Source: an uncultured Dermabacteraceae bacterium (GTDB lineage Bacteria > Actinomycetota > Actinomycetes > Actinomycetales > Dermabacteraceae). From it: a stretch of 64,000 bases of DNA. Below are positions 46,296 through 54,246 of the stretch, one piece after another; within the stretch, counting starts at the first letter, position 1, and every line of letters starts with the position of its first letter. The stretch is from positions 40,247 through 104,246 of the forward strand of contig CAMILZ010000005.1 of NCBI GenBank assembly GCA_946223075.1. Reading direction: 5' to 3'. A program made the translations under genes and the position numbers. Below the pieces are notes generated by a model. That model was not told the origin of the DNA, searched no databases, and was given only the letters and a program-made list of their open reading frames with translations.

Positions 46296-47417
46296 CTACT
46301 TGGCGCGCGAGTAAAACGGGAGGGGTACGACGGTTGCCGGGAGCGCCTTGCCGCGCACGTCGATCGAAAGTTCCTGACCCTCGTTCGCGAGGTGCGGCTC
46401 GACATAAGCGAGGGCGATCGGGTAGCCGAGGGTCGGCGAGAGCGCACCGGAGGTCAGCTCGCCCACGTTTTCGCCATTCTCATCGCGAAGCGCGTAGCCA
46501 GCACGGCCAGCCCGGCGACCGTCGGCCTTGAGTCCCACGAGAACCCGACGATCCGAGAAGTCCTTACCCTCGAGCGCCTCGCGGCCCACGAACTCCCCCT
46601 TGGACTTGAAAGCGACAACACGGCCGAGCCCAGCCTGGGCGGGGACGATGTCGAGGGTCAGCTCGTGACCGTAAAGCGGCATGCCCGCCTCGAGACGGAG
46701 CGTGTCGCGGCACGCGAGGCCGCACGGCTGGATATTTTCGCCGCCGATCTCGGCGAATGCCTCCCACGCCTTGATGCCGAGGGCGTTCGGAACGTAAATC
46801 TCGAAGCCGTCTTCGCCCGTGTAACCGGTCCGTGCGAAGAAGATCTCCTCACCCTCAAACGTGCCCGCGAGCACGCGGTAGTACTTGAGAGCGTCGAGCG
46901 CGTCGAGGTCCACCTCCACGTCGCTGCGCTCGGCAAAGCCGCGCACAATCTCTGCCGACTTCGGGCCCTGCACGGCAACGAGGGCAATCTCTTCGCTGCG
47001 ATCAGCGACCTCGACATCGAAGCCTTCGGCGCGCTCCTTGAGCGCCTTCGCATCCACGAGGCGATTGCCGGCGTTGGGGACGGTCAGGAATCGCTCCTCC
47101 GCGAGGCGGTACACGATCAGGTCGTCGATGATGCCGCCCTCTTCGCTGAGAAGAAGCGAGTACTTCGCGCGCCCCACCTCGAGCGAGCTGACCTTACCCG
47201 CGAGTGCGTAATCGAGCGCAGCGCCAGCCTCGGGCCCCGTGAAGAACACCTCGCCCATGTGCGAGAGATCGAACTGACCGGCGCGCTCGCGCACGGCGGC
47301 GTGTTCGGCGAGGTCCGACGTGTAGCGCACGGGCATGTTCCAGCCCGCAAAATCGGTGAACGAGGCGCCTTCGCGCTCGTGAACGGCGAACAGCGGGCTA
47401 TTGATGAGCTCGGCCAT
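46296..47417 (-). CDS. gcvT: Aminomethyltransferase (glycine cleavage T protein)
   Basis: 373 residues. SPLFAVHEREGASFTDFAGWNMPVRYTSDLAEHAAVRERAGQFDLSHMGEVFFTG, the ARTGYTGEDGFEIYVP segment, GLACRDTLRLEAGMPLYGHEL and the C-terminal GYPIALAYVEPHLANEGQ are all typical. It transfers the methylene unit to tetrahydrofolate and frees ammonia. It is first in the operon. I looked for a glycine riboswitch in the 160-bp leader and did not find its conserved core, so control is unclear. Confidence 0.97.
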   Translation of the reverse strand: MAELINSPLFAVHEREGASFTDFAGWNMPVRYTSDLAEHAAVRERAGQFDLSHMGEVFFTGPEAGAALDYALAGKVSSLEVGRAKYSLLLSEEGGIIDDLIVYRLAEERFLTVPNAGNRLVDAKALKERAEGFDVEVADRSEEIALVAVQGPKSAEIVRGFAERSDVEVDLDALDALKYYRVLAGTFEGEEIFFARTGYTGEDGFEIYVPNALGIKAWEAFAEIGGENIQPCGLACRDTLRLEAGMPLYGHELTLDIVPAQAGLGRVVAFKSKGEFVGREALEGKDFSDRRVLVGLKADGRRAGRAGYALRDENGENVGELTSGALSPTLGYPIALAYVEPHLANEGQELSIDVRGKALPATVVPLPFYSRAK

Positions 47418-47576
47418 CGGGTTTCCTGCCCTTTCTCGCGCGATTCTCGCGCGGTGTTTCCCGCGTCCTCGCGGGGTGTTCAGGTTGCGGTGACATGAAC
47501 GCGACCGAAACTCGAGATGACTCGCATCACGAGAGCACCTCGAAATGTCTCAGGCGTCACAGTTAAGCTAGTAGTC

Positions 47577-48116
47577 GTGAGACGCGAACAAGAACCCTAT
47601 TGGCCGGTTCGGCTCCGTACCGAACGACTTCATATCCGGGAACCCGGAGAGGTGGACCGGGATGACTACGTGCGACTCATGACCGACCCTTCGGCGAGCC
47701 GCTATCTCGGCGGAGCCGTCAACTTCGGCTCGCGCCAGGCGCTCGAACTCTCACCGCTCGGCAACACGTGGGGCGCGTGGATCATCGCGCACGGCGCGAC
47801 CGATCAGATGCTCGGCATCGTCAATCTCAGCTACGACCGGGATGAACTCGAAATTAACTACGCGCTGCTTCCCGAGTTCATAGGCCACGGGTACGCGCGC
47901 GAAGCTGTCGAGCGCATCATCGAGTTCGCGAAAGAGAACCTCGAGGAGCCCGTCATGATCGCGGTCGTGCAGACCTCGAACAAGCGCTCGGTCACGCAAC
48001 TCAAGAACATAGGTTTCCAGGTACGCCGAGGCCTCGAAGAATTCGGAAGCCAGCAACTCCTCATGGAATACCCGCTGCAAGAAGAGCCGAGCAAGCGTCG
48101 GACCCGGGCATCCTGA
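47577..48116 (+). CDS. GNAT-family N-acetyltransferase (RimJ/RimL-like)
   Basis: About 179 residues. RTERLHIREPGEVDRDDYVRLMTDPSASRYLGG is the usual start of RimJ-type acetyltransferases. EINYALLPEFIGHGYAREAVERIIEFAKENL carries the acetyl-CoA P-loop (xxGHGYA), and VQTSNKRSVTQLKNIGFQ follows. The C-terminal tail EEPSKRRTRAS is encoded by a copy of the dispersed 13-mer, so it may be a late extension. GTG 47577 is preferred over ATG 47517. It is convergent with the Sir2 gene. Confidence 0.87.
   Translation: MRREQEPYWPVRLRTERLHIREPGEVDRDDYVRLMTDPSASRYLGGAVNFGSRQALELSPLGNTWGAWIIAHGATDQMLGIVNLSYDRDELEINYALLPEFIGHGYAREAVERIIEFAKENLEEPVMIAVVQTSNKRSVTQLKNIGFQVRRGLEEFGSQQLLMEYPLQEEPSKRRTRAS
48091..48103 (+). 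repeat. Copy of dispersed 13-mer GCAAGCGTCGGAC
   Basis: Exact copy inside the last codons of the GNAT gene, at its convergent junction with the Sir2 gene. Confidence 0.6.
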
Positions 48117-48136
48117 ACCCGGATCGGGGCCTTACT

Positions 48137-48925
48137 CTAAAAAGGATCGAGGAACGGGTTGCGCTTTTCGCGCACGCCATGCTCCGCCCATCGTGCGAGC
48201 ACCGCGTGGGCATCCTCGCGCACAACGTAGTCGAATACGCCCGCGAGACGAGCCGAATCCGCGTACGGGTCGATGCACACGGTCACCGCTCCCGAGGCGC
48301 GCGCAAGCGGCGCGAGCAGCGAGGCCGGCGCAACCGTGTTGGACGTGCCAACGGCGAGAAAGACGTCGCAATGACGCGCCGCATGTTCTGCATACTCGAG
48401 CACGCCCTCGGGGAGCATCTCACCAAAAATGACGATGTCGGGCCGCGTACGTGAACCACACTCGGGGCACGTGCGCGGGATACCGTAATGCTCGGGCTCC
48501 GACGCGTCGCGAGAGTGATCGAGCTGCACCGCGAGGTGCGCGCGCCACGGACACGCGTGGTTCAGACACACGGCCTCCGCCGCGCTCCCGTGAAGCTCGG
48601 TTACGTCATGCGAGCCCGCGAACTGATGAAGCCCATCCACATTCTGAGTGAGAATCGTTGCCTCAAGTGCCGCGAGCGCACGGTGACCGGGAGTCGGGCC
48701 CGCGACGAGCGCCTTCTCGAAAACGCTCCCCCACACCCGCCACAGGATCGGCAGGTTGCCCGGCAGACGATCGACGTCCATCGCCGCCTCGAGATCGGGG
48801 TTCTCATCCCAAATGCCGCCCGGCCCCCGGAATGTGGCAAGTCCCGCCGCGGCACTAAGGCCCGCACCGGTAAGCGCAACGACCTTTTCGTGATGCGGCC
48901 GAAGCTCGAACTGACGAGTGCTCAC
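48137..48925 (-). CDS. Sir2-family NAD-dependent protein deacylase
   Basis: 262 residues. NAD-binding ALTGAGLSAAAGLATFRGPGGIWDENP (usual GAGISxxxGIPDFRG, with Ala-Thr for Pro-Asp), TILTQNVDGLHQFAG, catalytic His in TELHG, zinc cysteines in AVCLNHACPW and RTCPECG (the first pair spaced wider than usual), RPDIVIFGEMLPE and VGTSNTVAPA. It would remove acyl groups from lysines. The Asp of the PDFRG motif is replaced, which could affect NAD chemistry. It sits tail to tail with a GNAT acetyltransferase. Confidence 0.92.
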   Translation of the reverse strand: MSTRQFELRPHHEKVVALTGAGLSAAAGLATFRGPGGIWDENPDLEAAMDVDRLPGNLPILWRVWGSVFEKALVAGPTPGHRALAALEATILTQNVDGLHQFAGSHDVTELHGSAAEAVCLNHACPWRAHLAVQLDHSRDASEPEHYGIPRTCPECGSRTRPDIVIFGEMLPEGVLEYAEHAARHCDVFLAVGTSNTVAPASLLAPLARASGAVTVCIDPYADSARLAGVFDYVVREDAHAVLARWAEHGVREKRNPFLDPF

Positions 48926-48933
48926 GTGCGCGC

Positions 48934-50034
48934 TCAGTACCGCATGCCCATGCGGTCACGAACCTCATCGAGGGTCTGCACCGCCTTCTCGCGCGCACGC
49001 TCTGTACCTGCGCGCAACACGTCGAAGAGGTAGTCGGGGTTGGCCTCGAGCTCCACGCGTCGAGCGCGTACGGGTTCAAGGTGGGCATTGAGGGCGTCGG
49101 CACACATGACCTTGAGAGTCCCCGCGCCCTTGTCACCGATCTCCTCGGCGATATCCTCCGGCGTGCGACCCGTGCACTCAGCCGTGATGGTGAGAAGGTT
49201 CGACACCTCGGGTCGATTTTCGGGATCAAACGTAATGAGGCGCTCCGAGTCCGTCTTCGCCTTCTTGATCTTCTTCGCGGTCTCCGCGGCGGTCATCTTG
49301 AGCATGACCGAATTGCCACGCGACTTCGACATCTTGTCGCCATCGAGGCCGAGGATCACGGCCGCCTTCGAGAGCAGCGCATCCGGCTCCGGGAAGTATT
49401 GTTCCCCGCCGGCGAATCGGTCGTTGAAGCGGCGCGCGATGAGGCGCGTTTGCTCGATGTGCGGAAGCTGATCCTTACCGACGGGCACGAGGTTGCCGTG
49501 GCAAAAGAGAATGTCCGCTGCCTGGTGAACGGGGTAGGTGAGGAGGAGCCCGCCCATTGCACTCTTACCCGCGGCTTGCATCTCGGATTTCACCGTGGGG
49601 TTACGTTCGAGCTCGGGCTGCGACACGAGCGAAAGGAAGGGAAGCATGAGCTGATTGAGCTCGGGCACGCCCGAGTGCGCAAAGATCGTTGCGCGTTCCG
49701 GATCGATGCCTGCCGCGAGGTAATCCGTGAGAAGCTCGCGCACCGAGCCCTTAATATCACCGGCGACATCACGGTCGGTGATGACCTGATAGTCGGCGAC
49801 GAGAATCCAGGTCTCGACCCCCTGCTGCTGCAGGCGCACCCTGTTCTTGAGGGTGCCGAAGTAATGGCCGATATGCAGTGCGCCCGTGGGGCGATCCCCC
49901 GTGAGCATGCGGAAAACCGAAGGGTCCTTCGCGAGCTGCTCCTCAACCTGGGCGTTGCGCTTGAGCGCCGCCTCGTAGGTTTTATTTGGGATCTCGGCGA
50001 TATGGGTCGTGGGGGCAGAGTCGGTGGTATTCAC
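48934..50034 (-). CDS. trpS: Tryptophan--tRNA ligase
   Basis: 366 residues. GDRPTGALHIGHYFGTLKNRV (HIGH intact), LLTYPVHQAADILFCHGNLVPVGKDQLPHIEQTRLIARRFN and DGDKMSKSRGNSVML (KMSKS intact) are diagnostic. A ~40-residue N-terminal extension precedes the core. The GTG start at 50034 overlaps the stop of the LacI-type gene in a GTGA, so trpS may depend on translation of the regulator. Confidence 0.96.
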   Translation of the reverse strand: MNTTDSAPTTHIAEIPNKTYEAALKRNAQVEEQLAKDPSVFRMLTGDRPTGALHIGHYFGTLKNRVRLQQQGVETWILVADYQVITDRDVAGDIKGSVRELLTDYLAAGIDPERATIFAHSGVPELNQLMLPFLSLVSQPELERNPTVKSEMQAAGKSAMGGLLLTYPVHQAADILFCHGNLVPVGKDQLPHIEQTRLIARRFNDRFAGGEQYFPEPDALLSKAAVILGLDGDKMSKSRGNSVMLKMTAAETAKKIKKAKTDSERLITFDPENRPEVSNLLTITAECTGRTPEDIAEEIGDKGAGTLKVMCADALNAHLEPVRARRVELEANPDYLFDVLRAGTERAREKAVQTLDEVRDRMGMRY

Positions 50035-51041
50035 GCCTTTAAGCCTATCGTGTCTGCGGGCGGCGAGGTGGTTTGGCGAACCACGAGCTCGGGAGGAACC
50101 ACGAAAACTGCGCGGGGAGCTTGCCGCGACTCCCCCGTTGCGCTACTCACGCTGCGGATTGCGGCGCGCGCGATCATGGGCACGGGCTGGCGAACAGTGG
50201 TGAGCGCAGGTGTGTGATTTGCCCCGAGCGGGATGCCGTCATAGCCCACGACAGACATGTCCTCGGGAACGCGAAGACCCAAATCACGGATCGCGTTCAT
50301 CGCTCCGATCGCCATCTGGTCACTTCCACACACCATTGCTGTGCAGCCCTGGTCGTAAAGTTCGAGAGCTGCTTGATAACCGCCCGCGAACGAGAAGTCG
50401 GTATAGGCGATGCAGCCGTATTCATGCGGCCAATGCGCTTCGAATGAAGAAACCTTGCCGCGAACCGGCCACGTGTGTTCATCTCCAACTGCGAGGCCTA
50501 CGCGCTCATGCCCGAGGTGACGCAGATGCTCGAGGGCGAGGGAAACGGCCTTGGAATCATCGGTGCTGATAAAACTCGCATCGAGTCCGGGTCGAACGCC
50601 ATTGATGAGGCAGAGTTTGATCCCACGCTCGGCGCATTCAACGTAATAGTCGATGCTCGTTTCGTCATAGGCATGCTGACCCGAGACGAGCACGATTCCC
50701 CGAGCGCCGGCACGAATCAGACGCTCGATCGACGCCGCTTCCTGCTCTTCGTTGCGGGCATTAATACTCACGAGCGTCTCGAAGTCCGCCGCGTAGGCCT
50801 CCGCCTCCAGCCGCTCGAGAAAAAGCGAAAAAATGGGGTTCTCGATATTGGGGATCACGAGGCCCACGAGCGGTGCTGTGTCATCGACCGCGTCGCTTGT
50901 GCGGCCCAGCGAGCGCGCGACCGAAAGAACCTTATCGCGAGTGGTGGCGTTGACACCGGGTTTTCCTGCAAGCACGCGCGACACCGTTGCCTCACTCACG
51001 TGCGCCTTACGGGCGATATCGACGAGTCGCACCTTTGCCAT
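50031..51041 (-). CDS. LacI-family regulator of the maltodextrin operon (putative)
   Basis: 336 residues. HTH and hinge: VRLVDIARKAHVSEATVSRVLAGKPGVNATTRDKVLSVARSLG. Effector domain includes LVGLVIPNIENPIFSLFLERLEAEAYAADFETLVSINARNEEQEAASIERLI and AMVCGSDQMAIGAMNAIRDLGLRVPEDMSVVGYDG. It is divergent from the maltodextrin operon across a 208-bp gap with CTTGC-type repeats, so it most likely represses that operon in response to a maltooligosaccharide. GGGAGGG lies upstream of ATG 51041. It is coupled to trpS downstream. Confidence 0.92.
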   Translation of the reverse strand: MAKVRLVDIARKAHVSEATVSRVLAGKPGVNATTRDKVLSVARSLGRTSDAVDDTAPLVGLVIPNIENPIFSLFLERLEAEAYAADFETLVSINARNEEQEAASIERLIRAGARGIVLVSGQHAYDETSIDYYVECAERGIKLCLINGVRPGLDASFISTDDSKAVSLALEHLRHLGHERVGLAVGDEHTWPVRGKVSSFEAHWPHEYGCIAYTDFSFAGGYQAALELYDQGCTAMVCGSDQMAIGAMNAIRDLGLRVPEDMSVVGYDGIPLGANHTPALTTVRQPVPMIARAAIRSVSSATGESRQAPRAVFVVPPELVVRQTTSPPADTIGLKA

Positions 51042-51100
51042 GCGGTCCCTCCCGGGCTTAAAAATCAGCGCGCGGCCCGGCACCAGTGCCGAAAAGCGTT

Positions 51101-51183
51101 CTTGCATGCGAACACGAACCTTGCCGCAAGATTCTTGCGATCTTTCCGTTATTTTTGCACAGTTTTCACTTCCGCGCTACTGT
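51101..51183 (+). promoter_or_regulatory. Promoter and candidate LacI-type operators of the maltodextrin operon
   Basis: TTGCAC (51155-51160) and TACTGT (51178-51183) are separated by 17 bases, a good vegetative promoter. Just upstream lie three CTTGC elements: CTTGCATGCG at 51101, the palindrome CTTGCCGCAAG at 51120-51130, and CTTGCGAT at 51134. These resemble half-sites of MalR-type LacI operators. Confidence 0.6.
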
Positions 51184-51249
51184 GAAGCCACGACATATCC
51201 CCCGTCGTCCCGCGCCCGCGCGGGTCCACCATTTTCAAAGGAGAACACG

Positions 51250-52521
51250 GTGAAAATTCGCCGCAAGACTTTCCTCGCTGCGAGCGCAGCAACCATCGGC
51301 GCTACCGCCCTTGCCGCCTGCGGTGGCGACAACTCCAGCTCTAATGACTCGAACGCGTCGGACGGCGGCGAGGGCGGCAGCGCCGAGGCCCCCGAGCGCG
51401 CTGATGCCGACCTCGTCATCTGGACCGACGAAAAGAAGGCAAACTCACTCAAGGACGCCGCCAAGAAGTGGGGCGAAGAAAACGGCATGACCGTCGCCGT
51501 CCAGATCGTTGCGACCGACCCTCAGGCGAACTTCATCACCGCAAACCAGGCCGGCAACGGCCCCGACATGATTCTCGCTGCCCACGACTGGATCGGTAAC
51601 CTCATCCAGAACTCGGCGATCACTCCCGTGCAGCTCAGCTCGAAGGCCACCGAGGCGATCGACGAAGTCGGCATCAAGGCCGCGACCTACGAGGGCCAGG
51701 TGTACGGCCTCCCCTACGCCGTCGAAACCCTCGTGCTCTACTCGAACAACGCCCTCACCGACGTGCCCGAGCCGAAGACCATCGAGGAACTCATCGAAGC
51801 CGGCAAAGCCTCGGGTGCTGAAGACATCCTTTCGCTCCCCATCGGCGAAGAGGGCGACGCCTACCACATGGAGCCCCTCTATACCTCAGGTGGCGGCTAC
51901 CTCTTCGGAAAGACTGCCGAGGGCGATGCCGACCCCTCCGACATCGGTGTGGGCAAGGAAGGCTCGATCGCCGCGGGAGAGAAGCTCAAGGAGCTCGGCG
52001 CTGAGGGCGTTCTCAAGACCTCGATCACAGGCGAAAACTCGATCGCTCGCTTCACCGATGGCAAGGCTGCCTACCTCATCTCGGGCCCGTGGGCTCTCGC
52101 CGACATCCAAAAGGCCGGCATGGACTACACGATGAGTGCGATCCCGGGCTTCGAGGGCATGAACCCCGCCGAGCCGTTCGCAGGCGTCAACCTCTTCTTC
52201 GTTGCCGCCAACGGCAAGAATGCGGTCAACGCCCAGACCTTCCTCCAGTCGATCGCCGAGGATACGACCGTGATCGAAGAGATGTTCCCGATCAACCCGC
52301 TCCCGCCGGTGCACAAGGAGCTCCAGGCAAAGCTCGCTGGCGATCACCCCGACATGATCAAGAACGCTGAGCTTGCGGCGAAGGCACTCCCGATGCCCGC
52401 GATCCCCGCGATGGCCGCCGTGTGGCAGCCGCTCGGTATCGCTCAGGCCAACATCGTCAAGGGAGCCGACCCCAAGGACGCCATGGAGTCCGCGGGCGAG
52501 CAGATCAAGTCGCAGATCTGA
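51250..52521 (+). CDS. malE: Maltose/maltodextrin-binding lipoprotein
   Basis: 423 residues. A signal peptide with lipobox (KIRRKTFLAASAATIGATALAAC, Cys24) is followed by a Ser/Asp/Gly-rich linker and a family 1 solute-binding fold: LVIWTDEKKANSLKDAAKKWGEENGMTV, AHDWIGNLIQNS, YGLPYAVETLVLYSNNAL and GKAAYLISGPWALADIQKAGMDY. The pattern matches MalE/MalX proteins that bind maltooligosaccharides outside the membrane. GTG 51250 has AAAGGAG seven bases upstream. It is first in the operon. Confidence 0.94.
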   Translation: MKIRRKTFLAASAATIGATALAACGGDNSSSNDSNASDGGEGGSAEAPERADADLVIWTDEKKANSLKDAAKKWGEENGMTVAVQIVATDPQANFITANQAGNGPDMILAAHDWIGNLIQNSAITPVQLSSKATEAIDEVGIKAATYEGQVYGLPYAVETLVLYSNNALTDVPEPKTIEELIEAGKASGAEDILSLPIGEEGDAYHMEPLYTSGGGYLFGKTAEGDADPSDIGVGKEGSIAAGEKLKELGAEGVLKTSITGENSIARFTDGKAAYLISGPWALADIQKAGMDYTMSAIPGFEGMNPAEPFAGVNLFFVAANGKNAVNAQTFLQSIAEDTTVIEEMFPINPLPPVHKELQAKLAGDHPDMIKNAELAAKALPMPAIPAMAAVWQPLGIAQANIVKGADPKDAMESAGEQIKSQI

Positions 52522-52548
52522 TCGCCACCAGCGGCCACTACCTGAATT

Positions 52549-52603
52549 TCACGCGCGAGGGCGGATCGGTGAGCTTCGGCCTCCGACCCCGCCCCGCGCG
52601 TGA
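52549..52603 (+). promoter_or_regulatory. Long stem-loop between malE and malF
   Basis: TCACGCGCG (52549-52557) pairs with CGCGCGTGA (52595-52603), GGGCGG (52559-52564) with CCGCCC (52589-52594), and TCGG (52566-52569) with CCGA (52583-52586). That gives about 19 pairs with small bulges. It fills the 118-bp gap and no T-run follows, which suits mRNA stabilisation or partial termination rather than full termination. Confidence 0.75.
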
Positions 52604-52639
52604 CCTCCTCCATCGCCCCTCTAGGAAGGGTCCACGCCC

Positions 52640-54223
52640 ATGACTTCAACGGATGCGCCCGCGTTCAAGGAACGCTCCACTTCCCTGCTGCCCCTCATCC
52701 TCAAGATCATTTTCCTCGGCGCGGTTCTCGCAACCGCGTGCTGGCTTGTGCCCGTACTCATCGGCCTCAAGCTGTGGATGTGGCTCGCGATCACCATCAT
52801 CGTCACGATCGCGATCTTCTTCATTTACTCGATGAAAAGGTTCATTCCCGCGAAGTACATCTTCCCGGGCACGTTCTTCCTCCTCGTCTTCCTCATCACG
52901 CCCATCCTGCTCACCGTGAACTACTCGTTTACGAACTACGGTGACGGCACGCGTGGCACAAAAGAGCAGGCGATCGCCTCGATCACCGGCAACTCGGTGA
53001 AGGAAGTTGAGGGGTCCACGCGCTTCAACGCGAGTGTCGCCACGACCGGTACCGCAGCCGACGGCCCCTTTGAGCTGTACTTCGTGAATCCCGAGTCGGG
53101 CGAGATTTTCAAGGGAAGCGCGGAAACCCCACTCGAAAAGGTTGATCCGGCCGACGTCAAGGTCGAGAACAACCGCGTCGTCGAAGCTGGCAGCGGCGTC
53201 AGCATCCTGACGAACAAGGAAATCAACCAGGCGGGCCAGAAGATCCTGCAGATTGCCGTCGAGAAGAGCGATAGCGAGGCTATCCGCCTCCTCACGCCCA
53301 CCATGGCCTTCGAGGGCACAAAGGTCATGCGCTACGACGAGGCCTCCGACACGATCAAGAACACCGAGACGGGTGAGACCTGGTCGATCAAGAAGGTCGG
53401 CAGCAGTGAGAAGTTCGTAAGCGACAAGACCGGTCAGGCCCTCTCGCAGAGCTGGCTCCAGGGTGTCGGACTTGACAACTACAAGCGGCTCTTCACGGAT
53501 GGGAAGATCGGGGCGCAGTTCTTCCAGGTCTTCCTGTGGACCCTTGTCTTTGCGTTCCTGAGCGTCGCGACCACGTTCATTCTGGGCCTCTTCCTCGCGC
53601 TCGTGCTCAACGACGACCGCCTCAAGGGCAAGCGCCTGTACCGCTCGTTCCTGCTTCTCCCCTACGCGGTTCCGGGCTTCATTTCGCTGCTCATCTGGTC
53701 GAACTTCTACAACAAAGACTTCGGCCTCATCAACAACCTGCTTCACCTCGACATCAACTGGCTGGGCGACCCGACGCTCGCCAAAGCCGCGGTGCTGCTC
53801 ACGAACCTGTGGATGGGCTTCCCCTACATGTTCATCATTTGTACGGGCGCGCTCCAGTCGATTCCCGAGGACATCAAGGAGGCCGCGCGCATCGATGGCG
53901 CGAGCCGCTTCCAGACGACAGTGAAGGTTATTGCCCCTCTGCTGCTCGTCGCGGTCGCTCCGCTTCTCGTGGCGTCCTTCGCGTTCAACTTCAATAACTT
54001 CAATGCGATCCAGCTGCTCACGGGTGGCGGCCCGTTCACCGGAAACAATTACACCGCCGGTGGCACGGACATCCTCATCTCGATGATTTACCGCATCGCG
54101 TTCGGCGGCTCGGGCCAGGACTTCGGCTTCGCTTCCGCGGTTTCGGTCGCACTGTTCTTCATCACGGGCCTTCTCGCCGCGCTGCAGTTCCGCGCGACGC
54201 GTGCGCTCGAGGACATCAACTAG
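52640..54223 (+). CDS. malF: Maltodextrin ABC transporter permease MalF
   Basis: 527 residues. Two N-terminal helix pairs, then a ~190-residue extracytoplasmic loop (residues about 95-280, as in enteric MalF P2), then the permease core with the EAA loop IPEDIKEAARIDGASRFQTTVKVIAPLL. FNFNNFNAIQLLTGGGP is a MalF-specific segment. It pairs with MalG to form the channel. AGGAAGGG lies upstream of ATG 52640. Confidence 0.95.
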   Translation: MTSTDAPAFKERSTSLLPLILKIIFLGAVLATACWLVPVLIGLKLWMWLAITIIVTIAIFFIYSMKRFIPAKYIFPGTFFLLVFLITPILLTVNYSFTNYGDGTRGTKEQAIASITGNSVKEVEGSTRFNASVATTGTAADGPFELYFVNPESGEIFKGSAETPLEKVDPADVKVENNRVVEAGSGVSILTNKEINQAGQKILQIAVEKSDSEAIRLLTPTMAFEGTKVMRYDEASDTIKNTETGETWSIKKVGSSEKFVSDKTGQALSQSWLQGVGLDNYKRLFTDGKIGAQFFQVFLWTLVFAFLSVATTFILGLFLALVLNDDRLKGKRLYRSFLLLPYAVPGFISLLIWSNFYNKDFGLINNLLHLDINWLGDPTLAKAAVLLTNLWMGFPYMFIICTGALQSIPEDIKEAARIDGASRFQTTVKVIAPLLLVAVAPLLVASFAFNFNNFNAIQLLTGGGPFTGNNYTAGGTDILISMIYRIAFGGSGQDFGFASAVSVALFFITGLLAALQFRATRALEDIN

Positions 54224-54246
54224 GGCGCACGGGGTAGGAGAAAACA

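Noticed and set aside
47418..47576. Glycine riboswitch upstream of gcvT
   Set aside because: The leader shows only two short GC hairpins; the conserved aptamer core was not found on the minus strand.
51250..51320. Tat signal on the MalE-like lipoprotein
   Set aside because: The Arg-Arg pair (IRRKTFL) is offset by one residue from the usual RRxFLK spacing; a Sec lipoprotein signal explains the sequence equally well. The point stays open but is not supported.
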